A stretch of 64,000 bases of DNA from Xanthomarina sp. F1114. Lineage in GTDB: Bacteria; Bacteroidota; Bacteroidia; Flavobacteriales; Flavobacteriaceae. The notes below the pieces were generated by a model. It was not told where the DNA came from. It worked only from the letters and a program-made list of their open reading frames with translations, and did not search any database. Location: NCBI RefSeq assembly GCF_026410255.1, contig NZ_JAPMLL010000005.1, positions 1 through 64,000 of the forward strand. The letters are read 5' to 3'. Position 1 is the first letter of the stretch; the number at the start of each line of letters is the position of its first letter. The position numbers and the translations under genes are program-made. Positions 52,821 to 62,409 of the stretch are shown piece by piece.

Positions 52821-53161
52821 TGCAACAAATAAACCAACATATCATTTTTAGAGTCTTATCCATTCTTTTGGTTTTGTTAGTCTTGACGCCTTCTGCCGTT
52901 AAACTAGAGCATGCAATTAATCATAGTCATCATAAGCACGAAGTTTGTCTGGGAGAGCCACAAGCACACTTACACACCTTGGATGTAGATTGTGAATTTC
53001 ATAAATTTCAACTAAATACAGCTTTTAGTCTTCCGGAAAACAATTATAAAATTCTTGAAATACAAGATAATCATCAAGTAGTCATTTCTCAATATGACTT
53101 TATTAGTGAGTTTCAAGCTCTCCATTTTTCCCTTCGCGGTCCTCCTTCTTATAATAGTTAA
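52820..53161 (+). CDS. Small His-rich secreted protein, possibly metal-binding
   Basis: The GTG at 52820 overlaps the preceding TAG by one base (TAGTG), a typical coupled start. The 113-residue product has an N-terminal membrane or signal segment (VLSILLVLLVLTPSAVKL) followed by His-rich patches: HAINHSHHKHEVC, HLHTLDVDCEFHKF. The two Cys and the His clusters suggest a bound metal such as zinc or copper. It is placed immediately before a TonB-dependent receptor with a His/Asp-rich loop, which supports a metal transport link. I do not recognise a named family. Confidence 0.7.
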   Translation: MQQINQHIIFRVLSILLVLLVLTPSAVKLEHAINHSHHKHEVCLGEPQAHLHTLDVDCEFHKFQLNTAFSLPENNYKILEIQDNHQVVISQYDFISEFQALHFSLRGPPSYNS

Positions 53162-53239
53162 TTTTTTTTTTACATCTATTTTTTATGCTGAAATAACTTC
53201 GGCTACATTATTTATTTAAACTATTATAATTCATATCAA

Positions 53240-55489
53240 ATGAAACAAATAACATGCTTGTTTCTTTTATGGTTTGCGCCAACATTATTTGCGCAAAATA
53301 CCGTAGAAGGTACGCTTATTGAAAATCATACAAACCAACCCATTGCATTTGCTAACATATATTTTCCACAATTAGAAAAAGGAACAACCACAGACGAGTC
53401 TGGCTATTTCATTTTAAATAACTTACCCTCTGGAAACTATAAAATAGTTTGCTCTTTTATGGGCTACGAGTCTTTTTCCAAGACTATTTCTATTCCTTTA
53501 AATAGAAAACTTGAAATTACACTAAACCCATCGGCTATAGAAATGGGAGAAATTATTATATCAACACCATTTCACAAATTACAAAGTGAAAATGTTATGA
53601 AAGTTGAGCAGGCTAAAATTACAGATTTAAAAGCCAAAGGTGCATTAACTTTATCCGATGGAATAACAGATATTGCCGGAGTAGAAAGCATAAGCACAGG
53701 AATTGGTATTGGAAAACCTGTTATTCGTGGGCTTAGTTCTAATCGTGTTTTAGTGTATACGCAAGGTGTTAGATTAGAAAACCAACAATTTGGAGATGAG
53801 CACGGCTTAGGCCTAAATAATTCTGGCGTGGAAAGCGTGGAAGTTATAAAAGGCCCGGCTTCTCTACTCTACGGAAGCGATGCACTCGGTGGTGTTTTAT
53901 ACATAAACCCTGAAAAATTTGCTGGGCAAGACTCGAATGCTGCCGATTTTGAAGGTACTTATTTTGGAAACACACAAGGATATTCTGGTAATATTGGGTA
54001 TAAAGAATCTGCAGAAAAGCTCAAATTTCTTATTAGAGGAAGTATTAGCGAACATTCAGATTACAATACTGCAGATTACAGAGTAACTAATTCCCGTTTT
54101 AAAGAGCAAGATTTTAAAGCAGGAATTGGGTTTCAAGACAAGCAATTTAAAACAGAATTTAGGTACAATATGAACCATTCCAAATTAGGAATTCCTGGTG
54201 AAATTGGTGAGCAAACTACCAGAAAAACTCCAGAATTACCTTATCAGGACATCACGAATCATGTATTTAGTTCGAAGTCTAATATCTACTTTGAAAACTC
54301 TAGTTTAGACATCAATTTAGGATATATTTATAACGATAGAAAGGAATTTGAAGAACCTCATGATCATCATGACCATGACGGTCACGACGACCATGATGAT
54401 CATGATCACCACGATGATCACGATGATCACGGTGATGAGGCTTTGGAAGCAGCTCTTCAAATGAAACTTAAAACATTTAATTACGACATAAAATATCAAT
54501 TACCTATTTACGGTAAATTCGAAACCATTATTGGTACTCAAGGCATGCATCAAACTAACGGGAATTACGGACATGAGATATTAATTCCTGATGCTACGAC
54601 CAACGATTTTGGTGTTTTTGGGATGGCTCATATTCACTTTGAAAAAGCAGATGTACAGGTAGGAGCACGTTTTGATACCAGACAAATTGATGTTGTTAAC
54701 GGGTTTACTAAAAGCTTTAATAGCTTTAACGGGGCTCTTGGAGTAAAGACCAAATTATTCGATTTAATTACAACAAGATTAAATGTAGCCTCTGGGTTTA
54801 GAGCACCAAATCTTGCTGAGTTAACTTCTTACGGAACACACGAAGGTACTAACAGATTTGAAATTGGAGACGAAAACCTAACAAACGAACAAAATTTCCA
54901 AACAGATTTATCTTTTGAGTTTAAAAGTGAACATGTGGAATTTTATGTGAACGGGTTTTACAATTTAGTGAATGATTATATTTATATGCAACCAGAGGGT
55001 ACTTTTATAGATGAAACTCCTGTCTACCAATATGTACAAGAAGACTCAAAGTTATACGGAGGGGAAATTGGATTTCATTTTCATCCACATCCATTAGATT
55101 GGTTGCATGTAGAGAGTAGCTTTGAAACCGTAACTGGAAAACAAGATAACGGGATGTATTTGCCTTTTATCCCTGCCAATAGCCTAAGTAATGTTCTTAG
55201 AGTAGAGTTTGATACCAAGTGGGTAAATAAACTCTATAGTTTTGTGAAACTTCAATCTACTTTTAACCAGAATTCAACTAGTGAATATGAAACAAATACG
55301 CCTGGTTATAACCTATTAAGCGCTGGATTTGGTGGAAATATAACCCTGTTTAAGAACAACTTAAATATTGCTGTTTCTGGAACTAACTTAACAAATAAAA
55401 CTTATATCAATCATTTATCAAGATTAAAAGAAGAAGGTATTTATAATATAGGAAGAAATATTAGTGTCTCACTTACTTATAGTTTGTAA
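53240..55489 (+). CDS. TonB-dependent receptor with His/Asp-rich loop (probable metal uptake)
   Basis: The 749-residue outer-membrane receptor has a signal peptide (..TLFAQ), a CarboxypepD_reg-like domain (about 22-105), the plug domain (PVIRGLSSNRVLVYTQGVR, VEVIKGPASLLYGSDALGGV) and a 22-strand-type barrel ending in a Leu/Tyr pattern (GRNISVSLTYSL). Residues about 374-400 are almost entirely His and Asp, in what should be an external loop. A similar His-rich loop is known in the zinc receptor ZnuD, so zinc (or another divalent metal) is the best guess. It follows the small His-rich protein by 78 nt. No Zur or Fur box was recognised by eye. Confidence 0.9.
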   Translation: MKQITCLFLLWFAPTLFAQNTVEGTLIENHTNQPIAFANIYFPQLEKGTTTDESGYFILNNLPSGNYKIVCSFMGYESFSKTISIPLNRKLEITLNPSAIEMGEIIISTPFHKLQSENVMKVEQAKITDLKAKGALTLSDGITDIAGVESISTGIGIGKPVIRGLSSNRVLVYTQGVRLENQQFGDEHGLGLNNSGVESVEVIKGPASLLYGSDALGGVLYINPEKFAGQDSNAADFEGTYFGNTQGYSGNIGYKESAEKLKFLIRGSISEHSDYNTADYRVTNSRFKEQDFKAGIGFQDKQFKTEFRYNMNHSKLGIPGEIGEQTTRKTPELPYQDITNHVFSSKSNIYFENSSLDINLGYIYNDRKEFEEPHDHHDHDGHDDHDDHDHHDDHDDHGDEALEAALQMKLKTFNYDIKYQLPIYGKFETIIGTQGMHQTNGNYGHEILIPDATTNDFGVFGMAHIHFEKADVQVGARFDTRQIDVVNGFTKSFNSFNGALGVKTKLFDLITTRLNVASGFRAPNLAELTSYGTHEGTNRFEIGDENLTNEQNFQTDLSFEFKSEHVEFYVNGFYNLVNDYIYMQPEGTFIDETPVYQYVQEDSKLYGGEIGFHFHPHPLDWLHVESSFETVTGKQDNGMYLPFIPANSLSNVLRVEFDTKWVNKLYSFVKLQSTFNQNSTSEYETNTPGYNLLSAGFGGNITLFKNNLNIAVSGTNLTNKTYINHLSRLKEEGIYNIGRNISVSLTYSL

Positions 55490-55515
55490 CCACTATATTT
55501 AAGCGTATTTTATAT

Positions 55516-55559
55516 AAAAGCTGTCTATTAAAAATTGAACTTATAGACAGCTTTTTTTA
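55516..55559. terminator. Bidirectional terminator between convergent genes
   Basis: AGCTGTCTAT (55519-55528) pairs with ATAGACAGCT (55543-55552), extended by AAA/TTT and ending in a T run on the plus strand, with A residues on the other side. The loop is 14 nt. It separates the TonB receptor from the minus-strand gene at 55560. Confidence 0.8.
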
Positions 55560-55856
55560 TTATATTTTAATTTGTTTTTTCTGGGATTTTTGGGTTTCCT
55601 TAGAAAGCACAAAGGTGTAAAACCACATAAGTGTAAACGAAGGAATAATATCAATCATTGGTAAGGCTTCTTCCACAAAGGAAATAACAGCCGCAATCTT
55701 TCCTTTTCTTCCAGGGTACAATTTCGTCATTAAATAGGCCGATAAAGGCGCCCAAACAAAATCGAAAGGAGGAAAAACATAAGAGACATACCCCAATAAA
55801 TCGAATAGGATACCTAATAGGAGTTTTTTTCTTTTAGAACTTTTTTCTACAGTCAT
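55560..55856 (-). CDS. Small membrane protein of unknown function
   Basis: The 98-residue protein has a basic start (SSKRKKLLLG) followed by two or three hydrophobic segments (ILFDLLGYVSYVFPPFDFVWAPLSAYLM and IIPSFTLMWFYTFVL), with a GRKGKIAAVISFVEEALPMIDIIP loop between them and a Lys/Gln-rich end. Similar proteins are common, uncharacterised membrane proteins in Flavobacteriaceae. It is a lone gene, convergent with the TonB receptor. No function is assigned. Confidence 0.75.
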   Translation of the reverse strand: MTVEKSSKRKKLLLGILFDLLGYVSYVFPPFDFVWAPLSAYLMTKLYPGRKGKIAAVISFVEEALPMIDIIPSFTLMWFYTFVLSKETQKSQKKQIKI

Positions 55857-55975
55857 ATAAATTGTTAATTATGAATATAATACCAAAAAACATTCCAAAA
55901 ATGCGATGTATGACAAAATTGTTATAAAAACCACTTCAGATATCAAGCTTACGGTAAAGTAAACGAATTAGATTA

Positions 55976-56002
55976 TTGTTTAACTATAAGTTAGTATTTT
56001 TG
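55976..56002 (+). promoter_or_regulatory. Candidate promoter (TTG-N16-TATTTTTG)
   Basis: TTG at 55976-55978 and TATTTTTG at 55995-56002 fit the consensus elements with somewhat short spacing. The DUF5916 start codon is 90 nt downstream. Confidence 0.5.
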
Positions 56003-56091
56003 AAAACAATTAAATTATACTTAATTAACTTAACGTGTAACATTTTAAAATATTTGCTGTCTTTAAAGCATCAACCAATCACTTTAATTTA

Positions 56092-58518
56092 ATGAAAGAG
56101 ACTTCATTTTTAATTATATTTCTTCTATTCTCAACTACTTTTCTTGCTCAAGAGAAAAAAAATATTCATATAAAAAGAGCAAGTATAGCTCCTAAAATAG
56201 ACGGTGATTTAGACGATATAGCTTGGCAAGATGCCGAATTAGCTGAAGGCTTTACGCAGTTTAGACCAGATATTGGCGTACCAGAAAATCCCAATAAGAA
56301 AACAATTGTTAAGGTTACTTATGACGATGATGCCATCTATTTTGGAGCTTACCTCTACGATACCCCAGATGAAATAACAAAACAATTTCAAAGTCGTGAT
56401 AACTTTGGAATAAACGACTTTTTTGGAGTCATCTTAAATCCAAATAACGATTCACAAAACGATACAGAATTTTTTGTTTTCCCTACAGGAAATCAAGCGG
56501 ATGCGATTTCTTCCCCTACTATTGGCGAGGATTTTGGTTGGAATGCCGTTTGGGAAAGTGCTGTAAATATTGTTCATGATGGATGGATTGTAGAAATGAA
56601 AATCCCGTATTCAGCCTTGCGTTTCTCTAATAAAACAGATCATGTTTGGGGTTTACAATTTCATAGACACTTTAGAACGGATAGAACACAATACACCTGG
56701 AATCCTATAAACCCTGAAGTGGGTAATATAGGTTTATATCACGGACAATTACTTGGTATAAAAGATATCCAACCTCCTACCCGATTAATGCTGTATCCAT
56801 ATGCTTCAACTGTAATTAGTAAAAAAGGAAACGAAGACATAAAGGACGAATATCATATAGGAATGGATTTAAAATATGGTATCACAGAGAACTTTACTTT
56901 AGATGCTACTCTAATTCCAGATTTTAGTCAGGTGGGTTTTGATGATGTAGAACTTAATTTAGGTCCATTTGAACAACAATTTTCTGAACAGCGACAATTT
57001 TTTACTGAAGGAGTTGATTTATTTACCAAAGGAGATTTATTTTACTCTAGACGTGTTGGAAATGCTCCCACAGGAAAGACTAATCTTGAAACAAATGAAG
57101 TAGTTAAAAAGTATCCAGACAAGGTTAAAACTTTAAACGCTTTTAAAGTTTCTGGAAGAACAAAAAACGGCTTAGGGATTGGAATTTTTAATGCCATTAC
57201 TCAAAAAACATATGCTACAATAGAAGACACCTTAAGCTATAGCTCTAGAAAAGAGCTTATAGAACCTATTACAAATTATAATATTTTTGTAATAGATCAG
57301 CAATTTAACGGCAACTCGTCTGTTAGTTTAATCAATACAAATGTGACCAGAAATGGACACTTTCGAGATGCCAACGTAACTGCTGCCTTGCTAGATTATG
57401 CCAATAAGAAAAACACCATAGGCGTCCAAGCAGCCGTAAAACACAGTTATCTTAATCTAGAAGATGGGAACGAAAGTGGATTCAATACGCAACTTGAGAT
57501 TGGTAAAATAAGTGGGAATTACCAATATAGCATTGGCCATGAGTTAGCTGATAAAAATTACGATATCAATGATTTAGGTATTAACTTTAGAAATAACTAC
57601 AGTAATTTTAGCGCTGATTTTTCTTATCAAATCTTTGAACCTATGGGTAATTTAATAGACTTATATTATGGGCTTTGGTATAACTATAACATGTTGTACA
57701 ATCCAAGTAAATACACAGGAAACAACATAGGAAGCCGTATTACTCTTGAGAATAAAAATCTACTTAGTTATGGAGCCAGAATTAATTATGAGATAGGCAA
57801 GCAATACGACTATTACGAAGCGAGAACAGAAGGACGTTATTTTATTTACGAAAACTTTTTAAGTACTAGTGGATGGGTTTCATCTAATTATAACAAAACT
57901 TTTGCCTTAGATGCAGAGCTTGGAATTGAGACCATGTTTGAAGATGATCGAGACGTTTTTAATTTCGAATTTTCTCTTAGCCCTAGAATTAAAGTTAACG
58001 ACAGACTGACATTAATTTATAGTTTAGACTATTTTCAGGCCATTGGAGACAGAGGATTTATTCAGGATCTTGGAACCGATATAATTTTTGGACAAAGAGA
58101 TCAAAATACACTTGTTAATACCATTACCGGAAATTATAATTTTAATGTATTTCATGCCTTATCTTTATCTTTTAGAAACTATTGGAGTGTAGTTACATAC
58201 AACAATCAACTATATACACTGGAAGAAAATGGACGTCTAAGTACAGACAATGGTTATACCTTAGACGATATAGGTAATCCGGATGTCAACTTTAATACAT
58301 GGAATTTAGACTTTGGATATTCTTGGCAATTTGCTCCTGGCAGTACGTTAACAGCATTATATAGAAACAGTTTGTTCGATTTTTCTAATGCCTCTAGAGA
58401 CACTTATTTTGATAGTGTAAACAACCTTTTTAAGCAACCCATAGATCATAATTTTTCAATTAGATTGGTTTATTATATTGATTACAACCAATTAAAAAAT
58501 ATTTTTACTAAGAAGTAG
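56092..58518 (+). CDS. DUF5916 protein with N-terminal CBM9-like domain
   Basis: The 808-residue secreted protein has a signal peptide (..TTFLAQ). The first ~200 residues form a CBM9-like (DOMON-related) beta-sandwich (APKIDGDLDDIAWQDAE, TIVKVTYDDDAIYFGAYLYD, WIVEMKIPYSALRFS, HVWGLQFHRHF). The remaining ~570 residues match DUF5916, a predicted outer-membrane barrel with TLDATLIPDFSQVGFDD and EQRQFFTEGVDLF, ending in Tyr-rich strands. The family is common in Bacteroidota and is of unknown function; proposed links include carbohydrate or protein binding at the surface. It precedes the LolD-like ATPase by 59 nt without an evident terminator. Confidence 0.88.
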   Translation: MKETSFLIIFLLFSTTFLAQEKKNIHIKRASIAPKIDGDLDDIAWQDAELAEGFTQFRPDIGVPENPNKKTIVKVTYDDDAIYFGAYLYDTPDEITKQFQSRDNFGINDFFGVILNPNNDSQNDTEFFVFPTGNQADAISSPTIGEDFGWNAVWESAVNIVHDGWIVEMKIPYSALRFSNKTDHVWGLQFHRHFRTDRTQYTWNPINPEVGNIGLYHGQLLGIKDIQPPTRLMLYPYASTVISKKGNEDIKDEYHIGMDLKYGITENFTLDATLIPDFSQVGFDDVELNLGPFEQQFSEQRQFFTEGVDLFTKGDLFYSRRVGNAPTGKTNLETNEVVKKYPDKVKTLNAFKVSGRTKNGLGIGIFNAITQKTYATIEDTLSYSSRKELIEPITNYNIFVIDQQFNGNSSVSLINTNVTRNGHFRDANVTAALLDYANKKNTIGVQAAVKHSYLNLEDGNESGFNTQLEIGKISGNYQYSIGHELADKNYDINDLGINFRNNYSNFSADFSYQIFEPMGNLIDLYYGLWYNYNMLYNPSKYTGNNIGSRITLENKNLLSYGARINYEIGKQYDYYEARTEGRYFIYENFLSTSGWVSSNYNKTFALDAELGIETMFEDDRDVFNFEFSLSPRIKVNDRLTLIYSLDYFQAIGDRGFIQDLGTDIIFGQRDQNTLVNTITGNYNFNVFHALSLSFRNYWSVVTYNNQLYTLEENGRLSTDNGYTLDDIGNPDVNFNTWNLDFGYSWQFAPGSTLTALYRNSLFDFSNASRDTYFDSVNNLFKQPIDHNFSIRLVYYIDYNQLKNIFTKK

Positions 58519-58577
58519 AGCTTATAATTGTACACAAGCACTTATTGTATTAAATTCACCACTTCTATAGTTTTTAT

Positions 58578-59240
58578 ATGATTCAAGCAAAAAACATTCA
58601 CAAGTACTTTAGCGATTTACACGTTTTAAAAGGGGTAGATTTAGACATCAAAAAAGGCGAAATAGTTTCTGTTGTAGGTGCTTCGGGAGCTGGAAAAACA
58701 ACGTTACTTCAAATTCTGGGTACTTTAGACAAACCGTCGTCTAAAGAAAAAAGTGATTTTGTAATAAATGGTACAAATATCAGTTCGTTAAGCGATAAAG
58801 CTTTGGCCAAATTTAGAAACGAACATATTGGGTTTATTTTTCAATTTCATCAGTTATTACCAGAGTTTACAGCTTTAGAGAATGTTTGTATTCCTGCTTA
58901 TATCAAGAAAACTAAAAGATCTGATGCCGAAAAACGCGCTAAAGAATTACTTGATTTTCTAGGTCTAAAAGATAGATACGAGCATAAACCAAGCGAACTT
59001 TCTGGAGGCGAACAACAACGTGTTGCTGTTGCCAGAGCCTTAATAAATAATCCAGAGCTTATTTTTGCCGATGAACCGTCTGGAAATTTAGATAGTGAAT
59101 CTGCTGAAAACTTACATCAGCTATTTTTTAAACTTCGTGACGAATTTGGTCAAACCTTTGTAATTGTTACTCACAACCAGGAATTAGCCGACATGGCAGA
59201 TAGAAAACTCACCATGGTTGATGGAAAAATTATATATTAA
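58578..59240 (+). CDS. lolD: ABC transporter ATP-binding protein, LolD-like
   Basis: The 220-residue ATPase has Walker A ([10 protein letters not shown]), Q-loop ([18 protein letters not shown]), the ABC signature [15 protein letters not shown], Walker B ([14 protein letters not shown]) and the switch His (VTHN). The Q-loop segment is typical of LolD, the ATPase of the lipoprotein-releasing LolCDE complex. The usual membrane partner LolC/E is not encoded beside it, as is common in Bacteroidota. A role in another MacB-type exporter is possible. The downstream neighbour is convergent. Confidence 0.85.
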   Translation: MIQAKNIHKYFSDLHVLKGVDLDIKKGEIVSVVGASGAGKTTLLQILGTLDKPSSKEKSDFVINGTNISSLSDKALAKFRNEHIGFIFQFHQLLPEFTALENVCIPAYIKKTKRSDAEKRAKELLDFLGLKDRYEHKPSELSGGEQQRVAVARALINNPELIFADEPSGNLDSESAENLHQLFFKLRDEFGQTFVIVTHNQELADMADRKLTMVDGKIIY

Positions 59241-59257
59241 ACACTTAAAATAAGAGA

Positions 59258-62200
59258 CTAAAACTTCATAAAATCTTCTTGAAAGATTTGCTTTAACCTA
59301 GTTAACAACTCATCTGCATTATCCATTGAAAAAACCATTGGAGGTTTAATTTTAAGCGCATTATTATCTTTTCCATCTGTACTCATTAAAATCCCATAAT
59401 CTTTCATTCTATTGGCTAAATACGAGGCTTTTTCAGCCAATGGATTTTTGTTTTTATCAACCAGTTCAAAACCTAAAAACAATCCTTGCCCTCTAACATC
59501 GCCAATTATGGGAAACTTTTTTTGTAGGCTTATTAATTCTTTTTTTAAATAATTTCCGACTTTTAAAGCATTCTCTTGAAGCTTTTCATCTTTAATAACC
59601 TGCAAAACTTCTTTTCCAATAGCACAAGACACTGGATTTCCTCCAAACGTATTGAAGTATTCCATGCCATTTGCAAAAGCATTAGCAACTTCTTGTGTAC
59701 AAACCACAGCAGCTAATGGGTGACCATTGCCAATAGGTTTTCCAATAGTTACAATATCTGGAATCACATCGTGTAACTGAAATCCCCAAAATGTATGTCC
59801 TACTCGGCCACAACCTGTTTGCACTTCGTCTGCAATGCAAAGTCCGCCCGCTTTTCTAACAGCTTGATAAGCTAATTTTAAATAATTTTCAGGAAGTTCC
59901 ACTTGTCCGCCACAACTAATAATACTTTCACATATAAAACCCGCTAGATTTCTGTCTTTTTCATGAATATTCTCTATCTGTTCATCAATATGTTTAGCAT
60001 AATTTTCAGCTGTATTTTCACCTTGATACAAACCTCTAAACATATCAGGAAGTGGCACAATATGCGTGTGTTCTGGAGCTCCCTGCCCACCTTTGCCGTC
60101 AAACTTGTACGAACTAATATCAATACAGGCATTCGTGTTACCGTGGTAGCCAATTTCCACAGCAATCATATCTTTGGCTTTGGTAAAAGCTTTAGTCATC
60201 CGCAAAGCTAATTCGTTGGCTTCACTACCCGAATTTACAAAATGCACAACAGATAATTCCTGTGGAAACGTTTCCAACAACTCTTTTGCAAAACCATTAA
60301 TATTATCATGTAAATAGCGTGAATTCGTATTTAAAACAGCCATTTGTTCTTGTCCAGCTTTTACCACTCTTGGATGTTCATGCCCAACATGAGCTACATT
60401 ATTTACGGTATCCAGATATCTCCTTCCAAAAACATCTATTAAGTAAACTCCTGCACCTCGTTCCATTTTTAATGGTTGTTTATAGGATAAACTCAAACTT
60501 TTTCCAAGGTGTTTTTTTCTAAAATCAAGAAGCTCTTTATTGGACTTATTTTGATGGGAATCCATACCATCATATTTAAATAGTACATTCGGATTTGGGC
60601 ATAAACTACTCCATACAGACACATTATTCGGAAAAGCAACACCGGGAAAATCCTGTTGATAGTCCAACATATCTAACATGATTTGAAAATGTAAATGTGG
60701 CGACCAACTACCATTTTCATTGATATTTCCTACATAAGCCATCAAATCTCCTTTGTTGATTTTCTGTCCTTTTCTTACTAAGTTCAAAATACTTTCAGAG
60801 AGATGTCCGTACAAAGTATAAAACGGAATACCATTATCGGTTTTGTGTTCTAAGATTAAAGTTGGCCCATAATCTTTATTATTTCCATTGTTATAAATGC
60901 TATATACCTGCCCGTCAAATGGTGCATGAATAGGTGTGTTTTTATTCACCCAAAAATCTACACCCAAATGCATGGTTCTATATTCCAAGCCTGAATTTCC
61001 TTCCTTCTGATAAGCTTTGGTACTGTAAAATGGTCTGGTTTCTAAATATCCCCCAGCAAATAATGTATTTGGCTTTTCGACTTGGAGTCTGTTAATTTTA
61101 AAGGTAGTTAATTCTATATCGTTGTATTCGGTCTCATGTCCCAGCCAAGTACTTCCTACATGCATATCCAAACTAAATACCTGATTGAAGTCAAGACTAG
61201 GAAATAAATTATTTAAAGAAACATCTTGTGTTTTAGCCCAATTTAGAAAAGCTATTTCATCAGGATGTGCAGAGAAACCACAAGCTCCTCTAAAATTAAA
61301 ATGAACCAGGTTTGCATCTAATTCCTGCCATCTTTTTAATACATCCCAGGCGGGTTTCTCACTAATTAACAAATAAGTGTTATCCGGTTCTTTTTGTTTG
61401 TTTAAAGCAGATTTAGTCACACTAATAATCAAACGCATAGCAACCAAATGGTATAAAAATGGGAGCTCTTCTTCCAGTAAAGAAAACTCTTTGTGATATC
61501 CAGAAACTATGGGTAAAGCAGCAGCCAACAAATCTGGTTTGCCCATTATGGCATAAGCTATGGCAACAGCTAAGTCGTTTATAGGTTGACTATAAATAGC
61601 ATCTCCATAATCGATTATGGCTGTAACCGTTGGATCTATCAAATTATCTGATACCAGAATATTATTATCGTTAGCATCGTTATGGATGACGGTTTTTCGG
61701 AGTTTTTTGTAGTCTTTTTGGAAGCTCTCAAATGACTTTTGAAAGTAAGAAACAATTTCCTGTTGTTCTTTAGAAAATAGTTCTAAATACTTAAAAGTCC
61801 ATTCAGATTGGGCGATATCCCAATCGAATGATCTGTGAACTTTTGAATGCTTAAAACCTTCTAAAGCCTTTGCTATTTTTCCAGCTTCCCTTCCTAAACT
61901 AAAAAGTAACTCGCCTTTTATGGGATTAACCGAAGACCATAACCTGCCATCAATCCAAGAAAGTAAACGGACATATCTGGTGTTTTCTTCAGCATCTTTT
62001 ATAGAACTGATGTATTTACCATGGATATCAGGAAAAACCTTAGGTGCATTCAAATTACTATTAGAAACATAATTGAGAATTTCTTGCTGGAATTCTAAAT
62101 ACTCTAAATCCTCATCTGGTCTGCCTATTTTTAAAATATAGCTTTCTGTTTTGGTTTTAAGTCTGAAATTAAAATCTAATTCTCCTGGTAAACTTTTTAT

Positions 62201-62287
62201 TTCACCTTCAAGATTATAGAGATTTTTTGCAATTTCTTTGGCTTGTTCCGGAAGTACTTTTATATGGGAATAATCGGCAGACATCAT
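59258..62287 (-). CDS. Three-domain fusion: APH-type kinase, M23 metallopeptidase, class III aminotransferase/phospho-lyase
   Basis: The 1009-residue protein joins three intact enzymes. The aminoglycoside-phosphotransferase-fold kinase (about 20-330) has the catalytic HND..N motif (His202, Asp204, Asn209) and the metal-binding Asp226 (IIDYGD). The M23 (LytM) peptidase (about 400-560) keeps its zinc ligands and catalytic His residues: His440/Asp444 (HLGVD), His495 (YGH) and His531/His533 (HLH). The class III PLP domain (about 590-1009) has GSEANELA, DEVQTGCGR and the PLP Lys850 (TIGKPIGNGHP), most like ethanolamine-phosphate and 5-phosphohydroxylysine phospho-lyases. Kinase plus phospho-lyase would form a two-step amino-alcohol breakdown. 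There is no signal peptide, so the peptidase is probably cytoplasmic or not hydrolytic. The family is known in databases as this fusion; its physiological reaction is not established to my knowledge. The start may be Met1 or Met2 (adjacent ATGs). Confidence 0.92.
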   Translation of the reverse strand: MMSADYSHIKVLPEQAKEIAKNLYNLEGEIKSLPGELDFNFRLKTKTESYILKIGRPDEDLEYLEFQQEILNYVSNSNLNAPKVFPDIHGKYISSIKDAEENTRYVRLLSWIDGRLWSSVNPIKGELLFSLGREAGKIAKALEGFKHSKVHRSFDWDIAQSEWTFKYLELFSKEQQEIVSYFQKSFESFQKDYKKLRKTVIHNDANDNNILVSDNLIDPTVTAIIDYGDAIYSQPINDLAVAIAYAIMGKPDLLAAALPIVSGYHKEFSLLEEELPFLYHLVAMRLIISVTKSALNKQKEPDNTYLLISEKPAWDVLKRWQELDANLVHFNFRGACGFSAHPDEIAFLNWAKTQDVSLNNLFPSLDFNQVFSLDMHVGSTWLGHETEYNDIELTTFKINRLQVEKPNTLFAGGYLETRPFYSTKAYQKEGNSGLEYRTMHLGVDFWVNKNTPIHAPFDGQVYSIYNNGNNKDYGPTLILEHKTDNGIPFYTLYGHLSESILNLVRKGQKINKGDLMAYVGNINENGSWSPHLHFQIMLDMLDYQQDFPGVAFPNNVSVWSSLCPNPNVLFKYDGMDSHQNKSNKELLDFRKKHLGKSLSLSYKQPLKMERGAGVYLIDVFGRRYLDTVNNVAHVGHEHPRVVKAGQEQMAVLNTNSRYLHDNINGFAKELLETFPQELSVVHFVNSGSEANELALRMTKAFTKAKDMIAVEIGYHGNTNACIDISSYKFDGKGGQGAPEHTHIVPLPDMFRGLYQGENTAENYAKHIDEQIENIHEKDRNLAGFICESIISCGGQVELPENYLKLAYQAVRKAGGLCIADEVQTGCGRVGHTFWGFQLHDVIPDIVTIGKPIGNGHPLAAVVCTQEVANAFANGMEYFNTFGGNPVSCAIGKEVLQVIKDEKLQENALKVGNYLKKELISLQKKFPIIGDVRGQGLFLGFELVDKNKNPLAEKASYLANRMKDYGILMSTDGKDNNALKIKPPMVFSMDNADELLTRLKQIFQEDFMKF

Positions 62288-62409
62288 GTATATTTTATTT
62301 AAAAAATAAGAATAACGAAGTTAGTTTTTTTTAAATGAATAATTAGAACGAGATTCCTCATATTTCTAAAAATTGATTCATATTTTTATGGATTATAATA
62401 CCAAAAACA

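Noticed and set aside
54317-54499. Minus-strand frame opposite the His-rich loop of the TonB receptor.
   Set aside because: It is the complement of His/Asp codons, giving a hydrophobic Val/Ile/Met run by composition alone; the plus-strand receptor explains the DNA.
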